Source: Desulfobacca_B sp046538075 (GTDB taxonomy: Bacteria; Desulfobacterota; Desulfobaccia; Desulfobaccales; Desulfobaccaceae). Taken from it: 64,000 bases of DNA. The stretch's first letter is position 1; each line of letters starts with the position of its first letter. The notes below the pieces were generated by a model, which saw only the letters and a list, made by a program, of their open reading frames with translations, was not told the DNA's origin and made no database searches. Shown here one piece after another: positions 8,399-17,036 of this stretch. Both the position numbers and the translations under genes were made by a program. The DNA lies in NCBI GenBank assembly GCA_046538075.1, contig JBKHJN010000011.1, positions 1 to 64,000 of the forward strand, read 5' to 3'.

Positions 8399-9325
8399 TT
8401 ACCTGAAATTGGCCCGATGACGAGCCCAAAAATCATCTACCGTAAAGTGGTGCTCCTGGGTGCCATGATGCTCCACCGCGTAACTGGCGCAGGTGGCTCC
8501 CAGGCGGGCGGCATCAGCCAGACTGTACCCCAGCACCAGCCCCTTGATCAGGCCGGCCCGGTAAGAGTCCCCGGCTCCGGTAGGGTCCACTACTTTGGCG
8601 GGCTTGGCCGCGGGAACCTGCTCCTCCCCGGCCTGGCTGATCACCAAGGAGCCCTTTTCACCCTGGGTGGTGATGATCGCTCCCGTGTATTGGAGCAGTT
8701 CAGCTTTCTCCATGCCGGTGGTCTTGACGATCATTTCCAGTTCATAATCGTTGGAGATCAGCAGACCGGAGCCGGTGATCATTTCGGTCAGCTGTTCTTT
8801 GGACCACTGCGGCAGGGATTGCCCCGGATCAAAGATATAGCGTAGCCGGCGTTCTTTATACATGCTGGTGTAAGTGAGCATATCCTCCAGGTTGCCGGGG
8901 GCTACAATGGCCAGGGCTTTAGAAGGATTGACCCCGTCAAACTGGAACAGGGAAGGGTATTTCATCGCTCCCGGATTAAATCCGGTGATCTGGTTGTCGG
9001 ATTGATCGGTGGTAATATAAGCCCCGGCGGTAAATTCCTCTGGAATGGCGCGGATCCCGACCAGCGGCAGCTTTAGCCGGCGCAGCCGCTCCTCATAGCG
9101 GCCGCAGTCATGGCCGGCAGTGGCCAGGATCACCGGCCGCTCGCCCAGCAGGGCCAGGTTATAAGCGATATTGCCAGCGGTGCCGCCAAATTTCTCGATC
9201 AGCCCGTTGACCATAAAGCAGACATTGAGGATGTGAATTTTGTCCGGCAGGATATGGTCGGCAAATTTGCCCGGGAAATCCATAATCCGGTCATAGGCCA
9301 GGGACCCGGAAATAAAAATCTGCAT
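8399..9325 (-). CDS. PfkB-family carbohydrate/nucleoside kinase, adenosine-kinase-like
   Basis: Ribokinase-fold kinase of 308 residues, a normal length. It has the N-terminal GSLAYDRIM strand, the FGGTAGNIAYNLALLG motif (PfkB signature 1 region, near 47-62), and signature 2 DPTGAGDSYRAG at about 247-258 with catalytic base Asp253. Family members phosphorylate adenosine, ribose or fructose derivatives using ATP. Deltaproteobacterial proteins of this type are usually annotated adenosine kinase. ahcY elsewhere in the window produces adenosine, which would give this enzyme a salvage role. That link is inference, since the genes are 15 kb apart. The start ATG follows an AGGAG-type ribosome-binding site. 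Confidence 0.85.
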   Translation of the reverse strand: MQIFISGSLAYDRIMDFPGKFADHILPDKIHILNVCFMVNGLIEKFGGTAGNIAYNLALLGERPVILATAGHDCGRYEERLRRLKLPLVGIRAIPEEFTAGAYITTDQSDNQITGFNPGAMKYPSLFQFDGVNPSKALAIVAPGNLEDMLTYTSMYKERRLRYIFDPGQSLPQWSKEQLTEMITGSGLLISNDYELEMIVKTTGMEKAELLQYTGAIITTQGEKGSLVISQAGEEQVPAAKPAKVVDPTGAGDSYRAGLIKGLVLGYSLADAARLGATCASYAVEHHGTQEHHFTVDDFWARHRANFR

Positions 9326-9416
9326 TTGCTCTCCTCAAGACGGGCCGCAACCCCTAATTAATCTTTCAATTGTAACGCAAGCCCGGGAACGAGGCAACCC
9401 TTAGTGAGAAAATCTA

Positions 9417-9445
9417 TTGACGCCAAGGTTCAAAACCGATATAAA
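9417..9445 (+). promoter_or_regulatory. sigma-70-type promoter of tRNA-Val
   Basis: TTGACG, a 17-base spacer, then TATAAA, ending 12 bases before the tRNA 5' end. Confidence 0.7.
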
Positions 9446-9457
9446 AAAATTATCAGC

Positions 9458-9532
9458 AGGCACGTAGCTCAGGGGGAGAGCACTACCTTGACGCGGTAGG
9501 GGTCACGAGTTCAAATCTCGTCGTGCCTACCA
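9458..9532 (+). tRNA. tRNA-Val (anticodon GAC)
   Basis: Full cloverleaf. The acceptor AGGCACG pairs with CGTGCCT, with discriminator A and an encoded CCA. The D arm is GCTCAGGGGGAGAGC. The anticodon stem CTACC/GGTAG encloses TTGACGC with anticodon GAC. The T arm is ACGAG-TTCAAAT-CTCGT. It is a single tRNA transcription unit with its own promoter and terminator. Confidence 0.96.
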
Positions 9533-9540
9533 GGAAAAGC

Positions 9541-9572
9541 AAGGGGTTATGGCTAAACCATACCCCTTTTTT
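9541..9572 (+). terminator. intrinsic terminator of tRNA-Val
   Basis: The stem AGGGGTTATGG / CCATACCCCT (one bulged T) with loop CTAAA is followed by six T. It resembles the tRNA-Arg terminator, which also begins AAGGGGTTA. Confidence 0.85.
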
Positions 9573-9878
9573 GTTCTGCTGATCTCTTGCGGCGGCCGCA
9601 GCCGATTTCAAGTAATTAATTTTGTAAAAATACCAGCAAGTCAACCGTTTGAGGTTTAGAGTAACAGCAATGGCGGAAAATTAAAAAAATTGCATGGAAA
9701 TTATTATTTTTGTACTAAAGTTTGAGATTACTTATACTTGCTGCTAATCTGTTTGATGTAGCGGTGCACAGCAGCAAAACAATTTTACATTAACCTATAG
9801 GTATGCTAATTTGATAAGCAATCTTGGACAGAAAAGGTTATTCTAGCTGTCAGCATAAAAGTCTGATTAGGAGTGGCA
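9573..9878 (+). other. AT-rich leader, no gene seen
   Basis: About 300 bp, clearly more AT-rich than its surroundings, upstream of the PAS/HisKA gene. I see no open frame, tRNA or strong hairpin. It presumably carries the promoter of the downstream gene, but no single -35/-10 pair stands out. Confidence 0.5.
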
Positions 9879-10460
9879 ATGACAGTTGAGGCCGAGATTC
9901 TCGACCGCCTGCCGTTTGCCGTCATTCAGGTGGACCAGGATGAACGGATAAGATATTGGAATCATACTGCCGGAGAGCTATTGGGGCCATCGGGCCTGGG
10001 GATAGCAGACAAAATTTCCTACGAGTTATTAGGGTCTTACCTCAAAGCAAAAAAACCGGAAGCAGTCGGCAAAATCCATTATTACTGCAAACTGGCTTTG
10101 GAACACAGCCAGCCTTCGGAAACCGTTATCAATGCGCAAGAAGGCAAGGCCACCTGCCTGTGGTGTATTCCTCTGGCTGACGTCCCAAGCCGGACTCCGG
10201 CAGTAGTCTTGATCCTGGGAGGCCTGCCTCTGCCGCCGCCGACCTCGGAAAAACCTTTTGATAGAGAACGCCTGGCCATAGCCGGCAGCCTGACTCATCA
10301 ACTCAATCAACCGTTGCAGATCATTCTGGGCTATGTGAGCTTGATGTTGATGGACTTGAGCCCGGACCAGCCCCAATACGGTTTTCTCAACAAGGTGTTG
10401 GAACAGGTAGAAGAATTCAACAAGGTTATCCAAAAGCTCAACCAAATCACCCGGGATTGA
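9879..10460 (+). CDS. PAS-HisKA protein without an ATPase domain
   Basis: 193 residues from ATG 9879, which has SD TAGGAG six bases upstream; a GTG at 9873 is less likely. Residues 1-115 or so look like a PAS domain (LPFAVIQVDQDERIRYWNHTAGELLG). Residues 130-190 match a histidine-kinase dimerisation domain with H-box LTHQLNQPLQIILGYVSLM, the phosphoacceptor histidine being in LTHQLNQ. The protein ends right after this helix pair, so the HATPase_c catalytic domain is absent. No downstream frame supplies it. It could be a phosphotransfer or dimer-partner protein that senses a ligand through PAS, or a truncated kinase. No response regulator is adjacent. Seen: the domains. Inferred: the role. Confidence 0.75.
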   Translation: MTVEAEILDRLPFAVIQVDQDERIRYWNHTAGELLGPSGLGIADKISYELLGSYLKAKKPEAVGKIHYYCKLALEHSQPSETVINAQEGKATCLWCIPLADVPSRTPAVVLILGGLPLPPPTSEKPFDRERLAIAGSLTHQLNQPLQIILGYVSLMLMDLSPDQPQYGFLNKVLEQVEEFNKVIQKLNQITRD

Positions 10461-10550
10461 TCGAGCTTCCTTAGGGGCAGCTAGCGATGGACCGCGAAAT
10501 CGCCGGGGCCATCAAGGAAGTGCCCCGGAGGTTGCCGGTTGCCAGGCCGG

Positions 10551-11471
10551 TTAGCCGATCATTATCTTGGTGCCCACACAGCTGACCATAAAGTTTTCCG
10601 GGAAGGCAGTGGCTAAGGCCGTTAAGGCGCGAAAACCGGTGCAATGCCCGGCAAAAATAAGGTCGGGGTTGATTTCCTTTAAGCCCTGGATAGTATCATT
10701 GATCAGCTGGTCACCGCCGGCAGTAAGATGAAAGCCGCCGATGACTGCGGCAACGTGATCCACGCCAGTCAATTTCTGGGCATATTTGACCATATTGACG
10801 ATACCGGGATGGGAACAGCCGCCGATCACCACCAGCCCCTTGCCGGCCACCTTAACCGCAAAGGCCTGCTCATCGACAAAAGTATCGTGTTCCTCCTGGC
10901 CGCCAATGATGCGTTTGGCCCCGGGGAGAGGGGTTTCATAGGGAACGCTGGCCTCTACCGCACCAGTGATCAGGGCCTGGCCGTTAATCAGGGTCGGTTC
11001 GGTGTTTTCGTGCAGCTCGGCGCCGGCGGCCTCCAGCTTCTCTCGCTCCAGGGTCCAGGGGCCGATCCGGCCGCGGGGAGTGATAAGCAGCTTGGGATAA
11101 TAACAGTCCGGGTGCAAATAGACCGGCAAAGGTTTCTGACGCCGGTTCAACAGTTCCACCAGACCGCCATAATGATCAGGATGGCCATGGCTTAGAAAGG
11201 CCGCATCGAGGTCATCTACCGAACGCTCTAAGGCTTCCAGATTATTAAATAATACCAGGGGAGAGTTGGCAGTGTCCATCAAGATGCGGGTCGGCTTCTC
11301 ATTATGGTGTAAGGTGATCAGAAGAGAAAGACCATGGGCCGCCATGACCGGTTTCTTGAGGCGGCCCAGGATCACCCGCTCGACCTGGCCGGGGCGGGAC
11401 ACCTCGAAAACATCGATGAAATTGTCCACAATGATCTCAATCTTAACCGCAGTAAGCTCCGGAACTTCCAT
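10551..11471 (-). CDS. metallo-beta-lactamase-fold protein, MptA/DHPMR-synthase-like
   Basis: 306 residues from ATG 11471, preceded by AAGGAGGGG; an upstream TTG at 11492 lies before this SD and is unlikely. The metal motif SHGHPDHYGG is near residue 100. Further ligands are GGCSHPGIVNMV and a late GHCTGF. This group resembles the enzymes annotated 7,8-dihydropterin-6-yl-methyl-4-(beta-D-ribofuranosyl)aminobenzene 5'-phosphate synthase, although most bacterial members have unknown substrates. There is no signal peptide, so it is cytoplasmic. It is convergent with the PAS/HisKA gene and transcribed alone. The MBL fold is certain; the substrate is not. Confidence 0.8.
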   Translation of the reverse strand: MEVPELTAVKIEIIVDNFIDVFEVSRPGQVERVILGRLKKPVMAAHGLSLLITLHHNEKPTRILMDTANSPLVLFNNLEALERSVDDLDAAFLSHGHPDHYGGLVELLNRRQKPLPVYLHPDCYYPKLLITPRGRIGPWTLEREKLEAAGAELHENTEPTLINGQALITGAVEASVPYETPLPGAKRIIGGQEEHDTFVDEQAFAVKVAGKGLVVIGGCSHPGIVNMVKYAQKLTGVDHVAAVIGGFHLTAGGDQLINDTIQGLKEINPDLIFAGHCTGFRALTALATAFPENFMVSCVGTKIMIG

Positions 11472-11796
11472 GGCTTCCCCTCCTTTTGCCAACCTGGCAA
11501 TGACAAATTGATCTTGCTGACAGCAGGCTACTCGCTCCTAAGCTGGTTGTCAAGGATTAACCGATGGGCAGTCCGCAAGAAGGGCGGATCAGTCTGTAAT
11601 TAATCGGAATAAATAAGAGTAATTCGGCCCTCAAGCTATAATTAAACGAAGGGTAAGCCGGAACAAGATTAAATGGATCAGAAGGTTTTATTACGGAGTC
11701 AGTTTGTTAGTGGTTATTCATGTTAAACCATCAATACCCGGTTGGTGACCGCGTCTCTGGCCCGGCCCCAACTCAGGCCGAAGCTCGGAGGGCAGA

Positions 11797-13044
11797 TTAA
11801 CGGCTCATGGAGGCTAAAAATTCAGCGTTACTCTTGGTGTCCCGCATCTTCTCGAGCAGAAATTCCATACTGTCGACCGGACTCAAGGGAGCCAACAGCT
11901 TTCGCAAAATCCAGATGCGGTTCAAATCATCTGCAGCCACCAGCAGTTCTTCTTTGCGGGTTCCGGAGCGATTGATATCAATGGAGGGGAATATGCGTTT
12001 TTCGGTGAGTTTGCGGTCCAGCAGGATTTCCATGTTGCCGGTCCCCTTAAATTCTTCGAAGATCACCTCGTCCATGCGGCTGCCGGTGTCAATCAGGGCA
12101 GTGGCAATAATGGTCAAGCTGCCGCCTTCTTCAATATTCCGGGCGGCGCCAAAGAAGCGTTTGGGCTTGTGCAAGGCGTTGGAATCCACACCACCGGAAA
12201 GGATTTTACCGCTGGGGGGGACCACGGTATTGTAGGCTCGGGCCAGCCGGGTGATGGAATCGAGCAGTATAACCACATGGTGCTTATGCTCCACCAAGCG
12301 CTTGGCCTTTTCTAAAACCATCTCTGCCACCTGGACGTGGCGCTGGGCCTGTTCGTCAAAGGTAGAGCTGACCACTTCTGCCTTCACCGAGCGTTGCATA
12401 TCGGTCACTTCTTCCGGCCGTTCATCGATCAACAGGACAATCAGGATAACCTTGGGATGGTTGCGGACAATACTATTGGCGATGTTTTGCAGCAACATGG
12501 TCTTGCCGGTGCGCGGGGCAGCGACGATCAGACCTCTTTGACCTTTGCCGATCGGGGTCATCAGGTCCATGATGCGGGCCGAATAGTTGTCCGGGTCGGT
12601 CTCCAATCTGAGACGTTTATTGGGGTAGAGCGGAGTCAGGTTGTCGAACAGGATCTTTTCCCGGGAGGCTTCCGGATCTTCAAAATTGACGGACTCGACT
12701 TTAAGGAGAGCAAAATAACGCTCGCCGTCCTTAGGAGGCCGGACCTGGCCCGACACCGTATCTCCGGTGCAGAGATTGAAACGCCGGATCTGGGAAGGAG
12801 ACACATAGATATCGTCGGGGCCGGGCAGATAGTTATATCCGGGTGAACGTAAAAACCCGAAGCCATCCGGTAAGATCTCCAGGACTCCTTCGCCATAGAT
12901 ATAGCCGTTCTTTTCTGTCTGGGCCTGAAGAATGGCAAAGATCAGTTCCTGCTTGCGCATGGCCGCCGCCCCTTCTACGTGGAACTCCCGCGCCAGGCTG
13001 GCCAATTCCGCAATTTTTTTGTTTTTTAAGGCCGCAAGATTCAT
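11797..13044 (-). CDS. rho: transcription termination factor Rho
   Basis: RNA-dependent hexameric helicase that terminates transcription. The N-terminal Rho_N helices (LKNKKIAELASLAREF) precede the cold-shock RNA-binding domain (GVLEILPDGFGFLRSP) and the RecA-like ATPase with Walker A APRTGKT and Walker B VILLIVLLID-type strand. The Q-loop, R-loop and C-terminal region are intact. From ATG 13044 (SD AGAGGA) it is 415 residues, the usual size; a TTG at 13065 is also open but less likely. The 490-bp upstream gap fits the long autoregulated leader known for rho genes. Confidence 0.97.
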   Translation of the reverse strand: MNLAALKNKKIAELASLAREFHVEGAAAMRKQELIFAILQAQTEKNGYIYGEGVLEILPDGFGFLRSPGYNYLPGPDDIYVSPSQIRRFNLCTGDTVSGQVRPPKDGERYFALLKVESVNFEDPEASREKILFDNLTPLYPNKRLRLETDPDNYSARIMDLMTPIGKGQRGLIVAAPRTGKTMLLQNIANSIVRNHPKVILIVLLIDERPEEVTDMQRSVKAEVVSSTFDEQAQRHVQVAEMVLEKAKRLVEHKHHVVILLDSITRLARAYNTVVPPSGKILSGGVDSNALHKPKRFFGAARNIEEGGSLTIIATALIDTGSRMDEVIFEEFKGTGNMEILLDRKLTEKRIFPSIDINRSGTRKEELLVAADDLNRIWILRKLLAPLSPVDSMEFLLEKMRDTKSNAEFLASMSR

Positions 13045-13065
13045 AATTTCCTCTTTGTGCAACAA

Positions 13066-13553
13066 TTTTCTCCTCTTTTCTATAAGGTAGTGGTTAACGA
13101 CCTAACTCTTCTCCCCAACTATTGCTTGGAAGTACTATGGTTAGGGGTGTTTGGAGGTCTTTAGGATATCTCCTCTATCTGCGGCTGAAATCGCCGCCGA
13201 TCGCAGATAAACTTTGCATTGACCCTTTATTCACTTTTTAGAATGAAAAATATTACCTGTGTCTAGTCAGGGATATGGTATAAAGCTCTTTTTCTGGAAG
13301 GTAGCGTCCGCGCCATTGGAACCAGTGGCGCCGGACGGCAATAACATTAAGATTTATATTTTAATGGTCAACGAACTTTACTTACCGCTACTGGAGCCAT
13401 GCAAATTGGGGGATTGAATCTGGCTATTCGCTTGCTTCAGCAGACAAAGCCATGAAAACTGTCGGGGAATAGGCTTCGATCAATTATAAATTATTTCATT
13501 CGGTTAAAACTCAGTTGTCCGAAAAGAGGGGGTTAATTCGGAAATTAAACATT
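13066..13553 (-). other. intergenic region and probable rho leader
   Basis: Nearly 490 bp without a convincing gene on either strand. It lies between the 3' end of coaE and the start of rho, both on the minus strand. A 7-bp inverted repeat, ATCTGCG / CGCAGAT, at about 13176-13208 could form a hairpin in the rho leader. I could not assign a promoter with confidence. Confidence 0.4.
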
Positions 13554-14168
13554 TTAGTTTTTTTTGTCAAGTATAATCGGTTTAATTTCGTTTAAAAACT
13601 TTTTAACCTGTTGGTGTAATTCCTGGATGGAGCCGCGATTATCGATCAGGTAATCAGCTCGCCGGATTTTGTCTTCCAGCGGGGTTTGCGCTTCAAGCAT
13701 GCCCTCAATCTGGGCCCGGTCCCGCCGGTCCCGATGCTGCAAGCGCTGGATCTGAGTTTGGCGGTCGGTATAGACGACCGCCACCAGATCATAGGCCGAC
13801 TCCAGCCCCAATTCAAAGAGCAGCGGAACTTCCACTACCACCACAGGTTCCCCCCGGGCCTCGAACTGGTGCAGCCGCCGGTTTATCTCTTGCCGGATCC
13901 AGGGATGCACCAGGTCGTTAAGCCGATGCCGATCAGCGGGATGGGCAAACACCTGCCGGGCCAGTTTTTCCCGGTCCAGAGTGCCGTCTGCCTGAAAGAA
14001 CTCAGCGCCAAAAGCCTCCCGAATTTCCTGGGCCGCCGGTTGGCCGGGAGCCACTGCCTCCCGGGCCAATTCGTCCACATCGATGACCGGTACCCCCAAG
14101 TCACGGAGGAATTCGGCTACCGTGCTTTTGCCCGAGGCCGCGCCGCCGGTCAGAGCTATTTTTAACAT
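13554..14168 (-). CDS. coaE: dephospho-CoA kinase
   Basis: Last step of coenzyme A synthesis: ATP-dependent phosphorylation of the 3'-hydroxyl of dephospho-CoA. P-loop GGAASGKST lies at residues 8-16. Then DVDELAREA (substrate-binding Asp), the lid helices and the VVVEVPLLFELG strand typical of CoaE. 204 residues is normal. The start overlaps the end of the rluD-like gene by 7 bp, so it is translationally coupled as the third gene of the run PIN/TRAM - rluD - coaE. The panC/panD genes for the upstream part of the CoA pathway are 8 kb away. Confidence 0.95.
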   Translation of the reverse strand: MLKIALTGGAASGKSTVAEFLRDLGVPVIDVDELAREAVAPGQPAAQEIREAFGAEFFQADGTLDREKLARQVFAHPADRHRLNDLVHPWIRQEINRRLHQFEARGEPVVVVEVPLLFELGLESAYDLVAVVYTDRQTQIQRLQHRDRRDRAQIEGMLEAQTPLEDKIRRADYLIDNRGSIQELHQQVKKFLNEIKPIILDKKN

Positions 14169-15124
14169 TCCGAACGTTGTTCCAGAAAATCCACTACCGC
14201 TTGAAAATCTGTCGGCAACTCAGCTTCTAAACTTAAACTATTTCCGGTCCGGGGATGGTTTAAAGTTAATTTCCAGGCATGCAATAATTGCCGCACCACC
14301 AGAGGCTTTAGGTTTTGGAGCATCGGCGGCAGCGTCGCCAACCGACGGGCGCCGCCGCCGTAGGTCCGATCCCCCAGGACCGGATGCCCGATGGCGGCCA
14401 GGTGCACCCGAATCTGATGGGTCCGACCGGTATGCAACTGCAATTCCAGCAGGGCCAGGGGCCCCGGGTATTGCCGCCGCCGCCGCCAGGAGGTATGAGC
14501 CTGCCGGCCCCGGCGGGGGTGAACCGACATCTTTTGGCGTTCTTGAGGATGGCGGCCGATCGACTGCACGATCTCGCCGCGGGCGGCGCTCAGGTGTCCC
14601 CAGACCAGGGCCAGATAAGACTTGGCCACCCGGCGTTGTTTAAATTGGCTTACCAGTGACTGATGGGCCAGATCGGTCTTAGCTGCGACCAGGATGCCGC
14701 TGGTCTCCTTATCCAGGCGATGCACCAGTCCGGGCCGTTGGACATCGCCGACCCCAGCCAGGTGCGGGCAATGATGCAGCAGCGCCTGCACCAGGGTTCC
14801 GGTTTGATGTCCCGCCCCGGGATGAACCACTAAACCGGGGGGTTTATTGATAACAATCAGGTCCTGGTCTTCAAATATTACCGCCAGCGGGATGGGTTCC
14901 GGCGTAAGATAGGATTTTTCCGGTTTTGGGGGTTGCACTATCAACTGATCACCCGGCCGCACCCGGTAATCAACCGGCTGGGGGACCTCATTAACCTGGA
15001 CCAAGCCGCTCTTAATCCATTTCTGGATGCGGGCCCGGGAGATATTATCCAAGTGGCGGGTCAGAACCTGATCCAATCGGAGCCCTTGCTCAGCAGCTTG
15101 GACAGTGAGGGCAATGAGGGTCAT
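14162..15124 (-). CDS. rluD: RluD-family 23S rRNA pseudouridine synthase
   Basis: Isomerises specific uridines of 23S rRNA to pseudouridine. An N-terminal S4 RNA-binding domain (LDQVLTRHLDNISRARIQKWIKSG) precedes the catalytic domain with GLVHRLDKETSGILV, where the Asp of RLD is the nucleophile. HTGRTHQIRVHLAAIGHPVLGD follows. 320 residues is standard for RluC/RluD. Which uridines are modified cannot be told from sequence, but synteny with coaE and general similarity favour RluD. The start overlaps the upstream PIN/TRAM stop by 4 bp, so the genes are in one operon. Confidence 0.92.
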   Translation of the reverse strand: MTLIALTVQAAEQGLRLDQVLTRHLDNISRARIQKWIKSGLVQVNEVPQPVDYRVRPGDQLIVQPPKPEKSYLTPEPIPLAVIFEDQDLIVINKPPGLVVHPGAGHQTGTLVQALLHHCPHLAGVGDVQRPGLVHRLDKETSGILVAAKTDLAHQSLVSQFKQRRVAKSYLALVWGHLSAARGEIVQSIGRHPQERQKMSVHPRRGRQAHTSWRRRRQYPGPLALLELQLHTGRTHQIRVHLAAIGHPVLGDRTYGGGARRLATLPPMLQNLKPLVVRQLLHAWKLTLNHPRTGNSLSLEAELPTDFQAVVDFLEQRSEC

Positions 15125-16149
15125 CTAGTCTGATAGGCTTCCGAAAGAGGACGGCCATCTTTAATCTCGGTAAAAATCATCCGGCCGGCAGTGGTCTGGA
15201 GCACACTGGTGACGGAAACGTCGACGTCCTTGCCTATATAGCGGCGGGCATTTTCGATCACCACCATGGTACCGTCGTCCATATAGGCCACCCCCTGGCC
15301 CTGGGATTTGCCCTCCCGGAGGATATGAACATGTAAGATTTCTCCGGGCAAGACCGCCGGCTTCAGGGCATTGGCCAACTGGTTGATATTCAAGACTTCA
15401 ATTCCTTGTAGGTCCGCCACCTTATTCAGATTAAAATCGTTGGTCAAGATCTTGGCGTGCATCTTGAGGGCCAATTCAATGAGTTTGGAGTCGACGGTGT
15501 TCTTGGCGATCCCGTCGTCAGTGAACTCCACCCGCACCCGACTGTTCTTCTGGATACGTTTCAAGATATCCAGACCCCGGCGGCCGCGGCTGCGCTTCAA
15601 GTCTTCCGCGGAATCGGCAATATATTGTAGTTCCTCTAATACGAATTTGGGGACAATAAAAGTGCCTTCAATAAAGCCGGTCTCGCAAATGTCCGCAATG
15701 CGCCCATCGATGATTACACTGGTATCCAGAATTTTGGGTTGGTAGCGAAGATTTTTGCTCTCTTCTAAGAAGGGCGGGGTAGTGACCTCGGCCATCTTCT
15801 TCCCTCCCAGCACCAGCCCGATATAGCCAAAAATAGCTGAAAAGGAGATATAGATCGGAATATGCAGGAAGGATTGTCCCAGGTATTTTTCAAAAGGGTA
15901 ACTGGCCAGTTTGGCGATGCCCAAACCAATGAAAAGGCCCAGAGTGCCCCCCAGGATAATCTTTAGGGGCACCCGTTTGATTACCTGTTCTAACTGTAGG
16001 GTGAGCAGGGCGATCAGGAGGCCGGCCAAGGCTCCGACCCAGCCGGTCCATCCCAGATGGCTAAACTGAGGTATCTGGCTGCCGATCAGATAACCGCTGA
16101 CAGAACAGATAGTCCCCAACACCGCCCCGACTATAATTTTGTAACCCAA
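15121..16149 (-). CDS. membrane PIN/TRAM-domain protein (YacL-like putative RNase)
   Basis: 342 residues starting at TTG 16149, eight bases after GAGGTGG. The N-terminal third has about four transmembrane helices (IIVGAVLGTICSVSGYLIG, WVGALAGLLIALLTL, IILGGTLGLFIGLGIA, IYISFSAIFGYIGLVLG). A cytoplasmic PIN domain follows with acidic residues in LDTSVIIDGRIADI and LTNDFNLN, then a C-terminal TRAM domain (VHILREGKSQGQGVAYMDDGT). The family is related to B. subtilis YacL. PIN folds are Mg2+-dependent ribonucleases; the cellular target is unknown. It is the first gene of a coupled operon with rluD and coaE, which suggests an RNA-related role. Downstream of carD on the same strand. Confidence 0.88.
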   Translation of the reverse strand: MGYKIIVGAVLGTICSVSGYLIGSQIPQFSHLGWTGWVGALAGLLIALLTLQLEQVIKRVPLKIILGGTLGLFIGLGIAKLASYPFEKYLGQSFLHIPIYISFSAIFGYIGLVLGGKKMAEVTTPPFLEESKNLRYQPKILDTSVIIDGRIADICETGFIEGTFIVPKFVLEELQYIADSAEDLKRSRGRRGLDILKRIQKNSRVRVEFTDDGIAKNTVDSKLIELALKMHAKILTNDFNLNKVADLQGIEVLNINQLANALKPAVLPGEILHVHILREGKSQGQGVAYMDDGTMVVIENARRYIGKDVDVSVTSVLQTTAGRMIFTEIKDGRPLSEAYQTR

Positions 16150-16355
16150 TTTTAAGCCACCTCACTCCCGGGTTAACTATGCGGGGGGAGCTTCACACAA
16201 CAACAGATTTATTGTTAAACCCGGCGCCGTCCGGCCCCAGGGTCAACCTGGATTTTTCATCAAGGCTGTGCTTAGCCAACTGTTGGAGAAGGAAACCGGC
16301 CTGCAAAACCGACAAAATTTCACCTGGCCGCAGCTTGGAGTAGGTTTAAGAAAAA

Positions 16356-16847
16356 TTAACTTTCTGGAATATCGAGAAGTTTCTGAATATCCGCTTCGAT
16401 CTCAATTTCATCTCTGTTCCTGGCAATGGAAAGTTCCTTAACCAGCAGGTTCCTGGCAGTATCCAACATCTTGCGTTCGCCAAAGGACAGGTCCTTGTCA
16501 AACTTAAGCAGTGACAGATCCCGGAGCACCTCAGCAACCTGAAACAAGGACCCGGTTTTGATTTTTTCCATATAATCCCGATAACGGCGATTCCAGGTCT
16601 GATGTTCCACCACCCGTTTCCGAGCCCTGAGGATTTCATAGATGCGGGCTACAGCTTGGGGATCGATTATACCTCTTAAACCGACAGCTTTGGCATTTTG
16701 AGTAGGGATCATGATGATCATATTGTTTTCTAAGATCCGCATGACATAAAATTTTTGACTGTTTCCTGAGATCTCTTTATCTTCGATTGATTCTATCACC
16801 CCCACCCCATGTGCCGGGTAAACCGCAAGATCCCCTGTTTCAAACAT
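16356..16847 (-). CDS. carD: CarD/CdnL-family RNA polymerase-binding regulator
   Basis: 163 residues. The N-terminal RNA-polymerase-interacting Tudor-like domain is MFETGDLAVYPAHGVGVIESIE. The C-terminal helical domain includes the basic stretch WNRRYRDYMEKIKTG typical of CarD/CdnL proteins that stabilise open complexes at rRNA and other promoters. Length and start (ATG behind an AAGGAG-type site) are as expected. It is transcribed divergently from xseA. This type is widespread in deltaproteobacteria, often next to PIN/TRAM genes, as here. Confidence 0.93.
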   Translation of the reverse strand: MFETGDLAVYPAHGVGVIESIEDKEISGNSQKFYVMRILENNMIIMIPTQNAKAVGLRGIIDPQAVARIYEILRARKRVVEHQTWNRRYRDYMEKIKTGSLFQVAEVLRDLSLLKFDKDLSFGERKMLDTARNLLVKELSIARNRDEIEIEADIQKLLDIPES

Positions 16848-16979
16848 GGTCTAACTCCTTTTTTTGCTTCTAATAAATAATAGCATAGCGGCGCCGAAAG
16901 CGCAAGGTTATTTCCGGCTGAAAACCCCCGCTGTTTTAAGTTCACCTCCCCTGAGGGGTCGACCGATTCGTAAAATTAA

Positions 16980-17008
16980 TTGCCGAGAATTGCTAACTAT
17001 GGTATGGT
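16980..17008 (+). promoter_or_regulatory. candidate promoter of the xseA-dxs operon
   Basis: TTGCCG, 17 bases, TATGGT, about 30 bp before the xseA ATG. It is the best -35/-10 pair in the divergent carD-xseA gap, but the -10 match is only moderate. Confidence 0.4.
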
Positions 17009-17036
17009 ACTAAAATAATTGTATTCCTAAAATCTT

